A stretch of 7,258 nucleotides of DNA. Origin: Caldilineaceae bacterium (GTDB lineage Bacteria > Chloroflexota > Anaerolineae > Caldilineales > Caldilineaceae). Where the stretch lies: the NCBI GenBank assembly GCA_014879855.1, contig JACSRH010000313.1, positions 1 to 7,258 of the forward strand. Direction: 5' to 3'. The notes below the pieces were generated by a model. That model ran no database searches. It was not told the DNA's origin and saw only the letters and a list, made by a program, of their open reading frames with translations. Positions 1 through 6,607 of the stretch are shown here, piece by piece (position 1 is the first letter of the stretch; each line of letters opens with the position of its first letter). The position numbers and the translations under genes are program-made.

Positions 1-1
1 C

Positions 2-1054
2 TGCGAGCGGCTGTGGGCCAATCTGGTGCACCAGCGCATGTACCTGACCGGCGGCATCGGCCCGTCGCGGCACAATGAAGGCTTCACCACCGACTACGAC
101 CTGCCCGACGAGAGCGCCTACGCGGAGACGTGCGCGTCGATCGCGCTGATTCTGTGGAACCATCGCCTGCTGCAATTTGCCGGCGACGGCAAGTACGCCG
201 ACATCATCGAGCAGACGCTCTACAACGGCTTTATCAGCGGTGTGTCGCTGGCGGGCGACAGCTTCTTCTACGTCAACCCGCTGGCGAGCGACGGCGCGCA
301 CCATCGCACACCCTGGTTTGAGTGTCCCTGCTGCCCGCCCAACGTCGGTCGCATCCTGGCCAGCCTGGGCAACTACCTCTATTCGACCAGCGAACAGGGG
401 CTGTGGGTGCACTTTTACGCACAGAATCAGGCGTCGATGGCGGTGGACGGCCAGCCGGTGCAGGTAAAGCTCACCTCTCACTATCCATGGGAAGGTGCGA
501 TCCAGCTTGTGCTGACGCCGGAAGCACCGCAGGAATTCACGCTGCACCTGCGCATCCCCGGCTGGTGCGACGCGTGGTCGGTCAGCGTCAACGGGGAAGC
601 GGTGGAACTTGGCCCGTTGCATAACGGTTACCTGACAATCACGCGCACGTGGCAGCCAGATGACGTCGTGGCGCTCGATCTGACCATGCCGGTGCAGGCT
701 GTTTACGCCAACCCCAACGTGCGCCAGATGCAGGGACGGCTGGCCTTGCAGCGCGGACCAATCGTCTACTGTCTGGAAGAGGCCGATAATGCCGTCGCAC
801 CGCTCGATCGCCTCGCCCTCGACCCGCAACAAGTGGCGCGCTTCACGGTGGAGCAGCGGCCCGATCTGCTTGGCGGCGTGGCGGTGCTGCGCGGGGACGC
901 GCAGGTGATCACGGAAGCGGGCTGGGACAGCCAGACGCTCTACCGGCGCAATGAGCCTTCGCGCATGCAGCCGGTGACGATCACCGCTGTCCCCTATGCC
1001 ACGTGGGACAACCGCACGCCGGGCGAGATGCGCGTCTGGCTGCGCACAATATAA
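2..1054 (+). CDS. GH127 beta-L-arabinofuranosidase (DUF1680), C-terminal part, 5' truncated by window edge
   Basis: The reading frame is open from base 2 and ends in TAA at 1052-1054, giving a 350-residue fragment; about 300 N-terminal residues are outside the window, since family members usually run to roughly 600-680 residues. Visible family motifs are TGGIG (fragment residues 16-20), HNEGF then YDLPD (24-36), YAETCAS (40-46), LYNGF and CPCCPPN (108-114). In characterised HypBA1 of Bifidobacterium longum the acid/base is Glu322, the nucleophile is Cys417, and Zn is held by Glu338, Cys340, Cys417 and Cys418. Here E26, E42, C44, C110 and C111 take these places, and the 16-residue step between the two glutamates is identical, so the enzyme should be active. 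The all-beta C-terminal region follows. The likely role is removal of terminal beta-L-arabinofuranose from plant glycans. An internal GTG at 26 is not a true start because homology continues upstream of it. Exact substrate is unknown; related GH146-type activity is possible. Confidence 0.93.
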   Translation, partial: CERLWANLVHQRMYLTGGIGPSRHNEGFTTDYDLPDESAYAETCASIALILWNHRLLQFAGDGKYADIIEQTLYNGFISGVSLAGDSFFYVNPLASDGAHHRTPWFECPCCPPNVGRILASLGNYLYSTSEQGLWVHFYAQNQASMAVDGQPVQVKLTSHYPWEGAIQLVLTPEAPQEFTLHLRIPGWCDAWSVSVNGEAVELGPLHNGYLTITRTWQPDDVVALDLTMPVQAVYANPNVRQMQGRLALQRGPIVYCLEEADNAVAPLDRLALDPQQVARFTVEQRPDLLGGVAVLRGDAQVITEAGWDSQTLYRRNEPSRMQPVTITAVPYATWDNRTPGEMRVWLRTI

Positions 1055-1064
1055 GAACAGCAAG

Positions 1065-1155
1065 AGATAGACCACGGATATAACGGATTAGACGGATTTG
1101 CATAGATTGAACCTGGTGTAAATCCGTTCAATCCGTGCAAATCCGTGGTCTATCT
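1065..1155. repeat. 91-bp imperfect palindrome with ACGGAT words
   Basis: The left arm (1065-1099) begins AGATAGACCACGGAT, and the reverse complement of the right arm (1120-1155) begins with the same 15 bases. Both arms stay near-identical to their inner ends (CGGATTT), with one small indel and a few mismatches. The central spacer is 20 nt (1100-1119). Each arm carries three copies of a short word: ACGGAT at 1074, 1083 and 1092, and ATCCGT at 1122, 1131 and 1141, so it is both inverted and internally tandem. It fills most of the gap between the GH127 gene and the cytochrome gene. The transcript could form a long stem, perhaps a terminator or 3'-end stabiliser for GH127, although no clean T-tract follows. 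It resembles dispersed intergenic palindromes found in many environmental bacterial genomes; that is from memory and not checked. Confidence 0.85.
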
Positions 1156-1268
1156 TTCCCTTCTCAAATTGCCGCCGCGGTTTGACTGTGCTAGACTACC
1201 CATTATCGTGTTTCTTTCTGAAATTCTCTGGCGCCACGCTGGAGTTGGGCATCATAACCCAAAGATGT

Positions 1269-1274
1269 GGGAGG
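1269..1274 (+). promoter_or_regulatory. Ribosome binding site GGGAGG deciding the cytochrome c start
   Basis: GGGAGG lies 5 nt before ATG 1280. The same frame is open back to ATG 1145 and has another ATG at 1265, but the 1145 start falls in the palindromic repeat and the 1265 start would swallow this site. Starting at 1280 also leaves a clean lipoprotein signal peptide. Confidence 0.75.
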
Positions 1275-1279
1275 TCTGC

Positions 1280-1840
1280 ATGAAGTCGAAGCGAGCGCGA
1301 CGCATTGGCTGCCTGGTCGCGTCCCTGATGGTTCTCGGACTGATTGTAACGGCATGTACGCCTGATGCTGCACAGTTGATTATTTCGCCACAGCTTGGCA
1401 GCCAATTGACGGCGCTGGAATCAGGCAACGAGATCGTTGCGGCTGCCGCTGTCGAGGCGCCCAAGTTATCCGAGTTGGCCCCCGAGCAAATTGTCGCTGG
1501 GCTTCCCGACGATGTGGCGGCGGCTCTGGAGACCGCGGACCCGGCTAACGGCGAGCAAATCTCATTAGCACGAGGCTGTATCGGCTGCCACGCGCTTGAC
1601 CCCAACGTTACAATGACCGGCCCGACCTGGTATCATGTCGGCGACACCGCAGTGAGCCGTGTGCCCGGCGAAAGTCCAGCACTTTATCTGTATCATAGCA
1701 TTGTCAACCCCAGCAATTTCGTAGTGCCTAACTATCCTGATAATATTATGCCCGCGAATTACGGCGAACAATTGAGCGCCCAGGAATTGGCGGACCTGAT
1801 CGACTATCTCCTACAACAGAACGCAGCCAACGCAAGTTGA
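1280..1840 (+). CDS. Lipoprotein mono-haem cytochrome c
   Basis: The 186-residue product starts with a basic n-region (MKSKRARR), a hydrophobic core and a lipobox LIVTAC ending at Cys26, so it should be exported and lipid-anchored at C26. An Ala/Glu/Pro-rich linker of about 60 residues leads to a compact cytochrome c domain: haem-attachment motif CIGCH with C100, C103 and H104 (His as proximal ligand), and a likely distal ligand M157 in NIMPANYG. A final amphipathic helix (SAQELADLIDYLLQQ) is typical of class I cytochromes c. The expected role is single-electron transfer on the outer face of the membrane, to or from a respiratory complex. The nearest genes (GH127, LysM protein) are not respiratory, and a strong terminator follows, so the gene seems to be transcribed alone. 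Its redox partner cannot be read from the window. Confidence 0.9.
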   Translation: MKSKRARRIGCLVASLMVLGLIVTACTPDAAQLIISPQLGSQLTALESGNEIVAAAAVEAPKLSELAPEQIVAGLPDDVAAALETADPANGEQISLARGCIGCHALDPNVTMTGPTWYHVGDTAVSRVPGESPALYLYHSIVNPSNFVVPNYPDNIMPANYGEQLSAQELADLIDYLLQQNAANAS

Positions 1841-1898
1841 CAGACGCCTACAGCCTGGTGACGAGGTTCGTGCTCGTGCGAAGGGATGTAGAATCAGC

Positions 1899-1931
1899 AG
1901 GAGGGCCAAGCTTTGCTTGGCCCTCCTTTTT
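1899..1931 (+). terminator. Intrinsic terminator after the cytochrome c gene
   Basis: A perfect 13-bp stem (AGGAGGGCCAAGC, 1899-1911, with GCTTGGCCCTCCT, 1915-1927) closes a TTT loop and runs into a T-tract at 1927-1931. Outer bases CAGCA (1895-1899) and TGCTG (1931-1935) could extend the pairing. It lies 59 nt after the cytochrome stop and separates that gene from the downstream run. Confidence 0.93.
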
Positions 1932-1962
1932 GCTGTCTGCTCTTGCTTTGTAAAGATGTTGC

Positions 1963-1993
1963 TTGTCTGATAGCACTTAATTCATGCTATAAT
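1963..1993 (+). promoter_or_regulatory. Extended -10 promoter for a leaderless LysM gene
   Basis: TGCTATAAT at 1985-1993 is a perfect extended -10 element (TG, one base, TATAAT). A partial -35 match, TTGTCT at 1963-1968, sits at a long 19-nt spacing, so the extended -10 probably does most of the work. Only 7 nt (1994-2000) separate the -10 hexamer from the ATG at 2001, which places the expected transcription start on or next to that A. No Shine-Dalgarno sequence precedes the ATG. Promoter and start codon therefore fit a leaderless mRNA. Confidence 0.75.
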
Positions 1994-2000
1994 CCAGACA

Positions 2001-3107
2001 ATGGCTCAAGAACGAATTACCCCGCGCGTTGCTGAACGACGTTGTCCAAACTGCGGAACGCGCGTGGCGCGCAACGCTGAAAGCTGTTTTATGTGTGGCT
2101 ACGACCTGCGCAACCAGGCGCAGGGACGGCGGCGCTTCTCGTGGATCGATATCCTGTTGGTGGTGGCAGTGTTGGGGGTGTTGGTCTTCTGGTGGCGCGT
2201 CGGCACAGAGTCAATCCAGGAATCCGACGCGCCAGATGCCGTGCAGGCCATTTTGCCGACAAGTATTCCGCTGATGGACGCGACTGCGACCCCGACACCT
2301 ACCGCCACAGCTCCGCCGACGCTCACGCCTGTTCCTATTGTGCAGGAAACATTGCTGATCCGGCATGTTGTGCAAAGCGGCGAGACGCTTTTGTCGATCG
2401 CGATCGATTACGACGTATCCGTGGAAGAGATTCAGCGCGCCAACAACCTGACCAGTGAACTGATTCGCGCGGGGGATGAATTGTCGATCCCTGTCATTCG
2501 CGACAGCGCGGGGGCGCAATCAAGCGCGGCTTCCACCAATTTCGAGTACGTTGTGCAATCTGGCGACACGTTGAGTACGATTGCCACGACATTTGGCAGC
2601 ACGGTCGAAGACCTGCTCGTTGCCAACGAACTTGCGGCAGGCGAGTTTATCCAGCCTGGTGACGCCTTGATCATCCCGATCCTGGGCGCGCCGCCAGAGG
2701 CCCTGGCGGTGACGCCAGAGCCAACGCTGCTCGCGACCCCTCAATCCGCCGACGCCGCCACGACCGTCATCTACGTCGCCCCCCGCCCGCTAGCTCCTGA
2801 CGACGGCGCCATAATTGCGCGCAGCGATCCTGTTGTTTTCCAGTGGAGCAGCGTCGATCTACTGGCGTCGAACGAATGGTATGTCGTGCAGGTCCTGCCG
2901 CGGAACCTGACCGCGCGGACGCTGCCAACGGCGTGGACCAAGCAAACTAGCGCCCGCCTCGAACCATCGTTGGCGCCCGAAGCGGGACAGGTTGCCGACT
3001 ATGCATGGCTGGTCTCTGTGGTGCGCGTCAGACGCAACGCGGATGGTCGTATGCTCTTGGAAACGGCCAGCCCGGCCAGTTCGGTCCAGACATTCAGTTG
3101 GAAGTAA
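2001..3107 (+). CDS. Zinc-ribbon, single-TM, two-LysM-domain membrane protein
   Basis: The 368-residue product has four parts. (1) A short basic N-terminus with a CxxC-x10-CxxC zinc ribbon (C15, C18, C29, C32). (2) One membrane helix at about residues 49-65, preceded by GRRRF, which suggests the ribbon stays in the cytoplasm. (3) A Thr/Pro-rich linker (about 87-112) followed by two LysM repeats, 121-165 and 182-227, each with the V-V-Q-S-G-[ED]-T-L opening, an AN motif in the middle and GD-L-IP at the end. (4) A C-terminal domain (about 252-368) with a P-x-DG start and a FQWSSV strand, probably an Ig-like beta sandwich. LysM domains bind N-acetylglucosamine polymers such as peptidoglycan, so this is likely an envelope anchoring protein; no catalytic domain is seen. 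The ATG at 2001 is supported by the promoter just before it. The VOC gene begins 20 nt after its stop. Confidence 0.88.
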   Translation: MAQERITPRVAERRCPNCGTRVARNAESCFMCGYDLRNQAQGRRRFSWIDILLVVAVLGVLVFWWRVGTESIQESDAPDAVQAILPTSIPLMDATATPTPTATAPPTLTPVPIVQETLLIRHVVQSGETLLSIAIDYDVSVEEIQRANNLTSELIRAGDELSIPVIRDSAGAQSSAASTNFEYVVQSGDTLSTIATTFGSTVEDLLVANELAAGEFIQPGDALIIPILGAPPEALAVTPEPTLLATPQSADAATTVIYVAPRPLAPDDGAIIARSDPVVFQWSSVDLLASNEWYVVQVLPRNLTARTLPTAWTKQTSARLEPSLAPEAGQVADYAWLVSVVRVRRNADGRMLLETASPASSVQTFSWK

Positions 3108-3127
3108 GCGAGGAGAGTGGCCGCCCC

Positions 3128-3496
3128 ATGCATGTCCAGCTTCAACATGTCGCAATTGCCCGCCCGCCAGGAACCGATGCGGCTGCACGCGCCTTCTATG
3201 GAGAGTTGCTTGGTTTAACCGAAATTGCACCGCCGCCTTCTTTGCAGACGCTTGGCGTGCTCTGGTACCAGATCGGCGCGAGCAGCGAACTGCACATCTT
3301 TGTTGAGGAGCCCCTGGGTCAGGATCGCTCCGGTCGCCACTTCTGTCTGGCGGTCGAAGATGTCGAGGCGTTGCGTCTGCATCTGATGGAAGCAGGCATC
3401 AGTGTAGTGGGCGATGTGCCCATTCCAGGCAGGCCGCGCTACTTCGTGCGTGATCCGTTTGGCAACCTGATTGAACTAACCACTGTCAAAAGCTAA
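3128..3496 (+). CDS. VOC-superfamily (glyoxalase/bleomycin-resistance-like) protein
   Basis: The 122-residue product is the usual length of a single-chain VOC protein with two beta-alpha-beta-beta-beta modules. Module one begins QHVAIARPPG and contains ARAFYGELLGL; module two begins RHFCLAVEDVEAL and ends with RYFVRDPFGNLIEL. Likely metal-site positions are H7, H56 or E60 (ELHIFVEE), H71 and E116. The frame is open upstream from 3005, inside the LysM gene, but ATG 3128 gives the family-typical N-terminus and has GAGGAGAG (3110-3117) at a 10-nt distance. It follows the LysM gene by 20 nt and is probably co-transcribed with it. VOC members include glyoxalase I, dioxygenases and antibiotic-binding proteins; the motifs do not fix which, so the substrate is unknown. 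Confidence 0.9.
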   Translation: MHVQLQHVAIARPPGTDAAARAFYGELLGLTEIAPPPSLQTLGVLWYQIGASSELHIFVEEPLGQDRSGRHFCLAVEDVEALRLHLMEAGISVVGDVPIPGRPRYFVRDPFGNLIELTTVKS

Positions 3497-3554
3497 GTCT
3501 GCCACTCTACAGAAGATCTATTTCCCCGGCCGGCTTTAAGGAGTTCCATCCATC

Positions 3555-4894
<1,340 letters not shown>

Positions 4895-4898
<4 letters not shown>

Positions 4899-5521
4899 GT
4901 GCGGCCAAGTCAGAACCCACCCAGTACAGCATCCAACTGATGCTGCCGGAAACTGCCACACGCGCGTTGGATGCGTGGGCGACGGACGCTGCGGGCGCCA
5001 GTATCCCAGCCGCGGGCTGGCACATGACGCTGTTGCCTGCCTTTCAGTCAAGGGCAGATGAAGCAAAACTGATGGCGCTGGTCGAGGAAGTCGCGCTTCG
5101 ACATGCCCCTTTCGCTGTGCATCTGTCCCGCGTCGAACTTGTCGCCGATTATACGCGCACTGGCTATGCCGCGGTCTTCTTGACAGACGGTCACAGCCAG
5201 GCGCAACACAGCCAGGCGCAACACAGCCAGGCGCAACACAGCGCGCTCTATGCGCTGCAAGCAGACCTTGCCGAAAGTTTGGCGACGATTCGTATCGGGA
5301 CCCAATCCACGCTGGATGACGCCAGCTTTCGACCCCACGTGACCTTGGCATTGGCTGTTTCCGAAAAAGAAGGCGAGCGCCTGGCGACTTCGGCGCGGCG
5401 GGCCGCCCTGGAAATCTCAATGGACGTAAAGGCGATGTGGGTGATGCGAAAAGCAGCGATGACAAGAGGGCAGATCGCGCTCTGGCAACGCCGTTTTGCG
5501 TTGTCAAAAGCAAAGGCGTGA
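4895..5521 (+). CDS. 2H phosphoesterase superfamily protein (2'-5' RNA ligase / LigT-like)
   Basis: The 208-residue product carries the two HxT signatures of the 2H superfamily: HMT at 43-45 in AAGWHMTLLPAF and HVT at 148-150 in FRPHVTLAL. These two His-x-Thr motifs form the active site that acts on 2',5' or 2',3'-cyclic phosphodiesters of RNA ends or small nucleotides. Length is in the normal 180-210 range, but the motifs are 105 residues apart because of an HSQAQ tandem repeat at 100-116, probably in a surface loop. There is no signal peptide, so it is cytoplasmic. The gene starts inside the stop of the DUF429-ATC gene, so the two are almost certainly co-expressed. Ligase activity in this family is mostly an in vitro reverse reaction; hydrolysis of cyclic phosphates is the better guess. 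Confidence 0.87.
5192..5242 (+). repeat. 3.4 copies of a 15-bp tandem repeat inside the 2H phosphoesterase gene
   Basis: CACAGCCAGGCGCAA is repeated exactly at 5192-5206, 5207-5221 and 5222-5236, with a partial fourth copy (CACAGC) to 5242. It encodes HSQAQ three times and then HS (residues 100-116). The copies are identical at the DNA level, which suggests recent expansion. The unit is a whole number of codons, so changes in copy number keep the frame. Confidence 0.97.
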
Positions 5522-5577
5522 AAAGATAGCAATGGCAGAGTTTATTGCGCGAGAATTCTTTGTGGTTGTTTTTCACA

Positions 5578-5653
5578 CAGTCTGTTAAACCAACAGCAGT
5601 CTGTTAAACCAACAGCAGTCTGTTAAACCAACAGCAGTCTGTTAAACCAACAG
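5578..5653 (+). repeat. Four perfect 19-bp tandem repeats, each a small hairpin, in the DUF1028 leader
   Basis: CAGTCTGTTAAACCAACAG is repeated without change at 5578-5596, 5597-5615, 5616-5634 and 5635-5653. Within each unit CTGTT pairs with AACAG over an AAACC loop (for example 5639-5643 with 5649-5653). Across each unit junction AACAG can instead pair with the next CTGTT over a CAGT loop, so two alternative pairing registers exist. The array ends at the base before the AGGAG ribosome binding site of the DUF1028 gene. It occupies over half of the 143-nt gap after the 2H gene; the remaining bases 5522-5577 show no clear promoter or terminator. Confidence 0.97.
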
Positions 5654-5658
5654 AGGAG
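5654..5658 (+). promoter_or_regulatory. Ribosome binding site AGGAG of the DUF1028 gene
   Basis: AGGAG directly abuts the last repeat unit and lies 6 nt before ATG 5665. In-frame ATGs at 5671 and 5683 are further away, so this site favours 5665 as the start. Confidence 0.8.
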
Positions 5659-5664
5659 CACGAA

Positions 5665-6606
5665 ATGTTCATGTCCGCCAGAATGCAACTTGCCCACACC
5701 TACTCCATCGTAGCACTTGACCCTGACGCCGGCCAGATCGGAGTCGCGGTGCAGTCGCACTATTTTGGCACAGGGATCGCCGTGCCCTGGGTGGAGGCTG
5801 GCGTCGGCGCGGTCGCCACCCAATCCTTTGTTGAGATTTCCTACGGTCCGCTTGGCCTGATGATGATGAAAGCCGGCAAGAGCGCTCCGCAGGCGTTGGC
5901 CGGTTTGCTCGCGGCTGACCCACAGCAGGAGCGACGGCAGGTGGCGATGGTGGACATCCACGGCAACGTCGCCACGCACACCGGAGAACGCTGCATTGCC
6001 GCGGCCGGACATCGCACCGGCGACGGCTATTCGGTGCAGGCCAATCTGATGCTGCGCACGACAGTGTGGGATGCCATGGCGGCAGCCTATGAACAGACCG
6101 CGGGCGAGCTGGCCGAGCGCATGATGGCGGCGCTGGAAGCCGCGGAAGCCGAGGGCGGTGACATACGCGGACGGCAGTCCGCGGCGATGGTGGTGGTCAA
6201 CGCCGCCCCGTCCGGCCAGGCGTGGCAGGATCGCCTCGTTGACCTGCGCGTTGATGATCACCAGGAGCCGCTGGTGGAATTGCGCCGGCTTTTGACCGTG
6301 CGACGCGCTTATGACGGTTGGAACGCAGCGGAGGCGATGTTGCAAGGCGACACTCTCGACACGGCAAAAGTAGCCGCCGCGATAACGCGCTTCAGCGAGG
6401 CGCCCGGCCTGATGCCCATAAACCCAGAAGGCTTGTTTTGGTTCGGCTGTGCACTCGTGAATGCCGACCAGTTGGATGCGGCGCTGCCCTATTTCCGCCA
6501 GGTGTATGCTGTGCAGCCAGTGTGGCGCGAACTGATCCCGCGCCTGGCGGATGCTGGCCTGCTGCCGCAAGATGTCGTGCGCTTACGCCGCCTGATCGAA
6601 CTCTAG
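5665..6606 (+). CDS. DUF1028 family protein with C-terminal helical extension
   Basis: The 313-residue product matches DUF1028 (PF06267) over residues about 10-220: HTYSIVALDPDAGQIGVAVQ, then VPWVEAGVGAVATQSF, YGPLGL, LLAADPQQERRQVAMVD, ATHTGERCIAAAGHRTGDGY and GGDIRGRQSAAMVVV. The last blocks are the most conserved of the family. Solved or predicted members have an Ntn-hydrolase-like fold, but no firm activity is established, so function is unknown. The tail (about 225-313) is helical with a TPR-like pattern (GLFWFGCALVNADQLDAALPYFRQV) and ends in a GLLPQD motif, an extension often seen in this family. There is no signal peptide. Its leader carries four tandem hairpin repeats, which hint at post-transcriptional control. 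It could be read through from the upstream 2H gene or have its own unseen promoter. Its stop lies one base from the stop of the convergent LysK gene. Confidence 0.92.
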   Translation: MFMSARMQLAHTYSIVALDPDAGQIGVAVQSHYFGTGIAVPWVEAGVGAVATQSFVEISYGPLGLMMMKAGKSAPQALAGLLAADPQQERRQVAMVDIHGNVATHTGERCIAAAGHRTGDGYSVQANLMLRTTVWDAMAAAYEQTAGELAERMMAALEAAEAEGGDIRGRQSAAMVVVNAAPSGQAWQDRLVDLRVDDHQEPLVELRRLLTVRRAYDGWNAAEAMLQGDTLDTAKVAAAITRFSEAPGLMPINPEGLFWFGCALVNADQLDAALPYFRQVYAVQPVWRELIPRLADAGLLPQDVVRLRRLIEL

Positions 6607-6607
6607 T

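Noticed and set aside
26..28. GTG at base 26 as the true start of the GH127 gene
   Set aside because: The frame continues to the window edge, and the residues just before it (ERLWANL) fit the family, so this is an internal codon of a truncated gene.
1182..1208. Candidate promoter for the cytochrome gene (TTGACT near TGCTAGACT or TTATCG)
   Set aside because: The -35-like TTGACT has no good -10 at 16-18 nt. TGCTAGACT resembles an extended -10 but is too close to it, so the evidence is too weak to annotate.
1145..1279. Upstream extension of the cytochrome c frame to ATG 1145
   Set aside because: It would start inside the palindromic repeat, bury the GGGAGG site and the lipoprotein signal peptide, and adds no recognisable sequence.
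3005..3127. Upstream extension of the VOC frame to ATG 3005
   Set aside because: It overlaps the LysM coding sequence and adds about 40 residues not found in VOC proteins; ATG 3128 has its own ribosome binding site.
5578..5653. CRISPR array
   Set aside because: The 19-bp units are directly abutting with no spacers, and no cas gene is present.
5623..6570. Long open frame on the minus strand (315 codons) across the DUF1028 gene
   Set aside because: It lies wholly antisense to a gene with strong family motifs, shows no recognisable domain, and its composition (His, Arg, Gly rich) is that expected from the reverse strand of GC-rich coding DNA.
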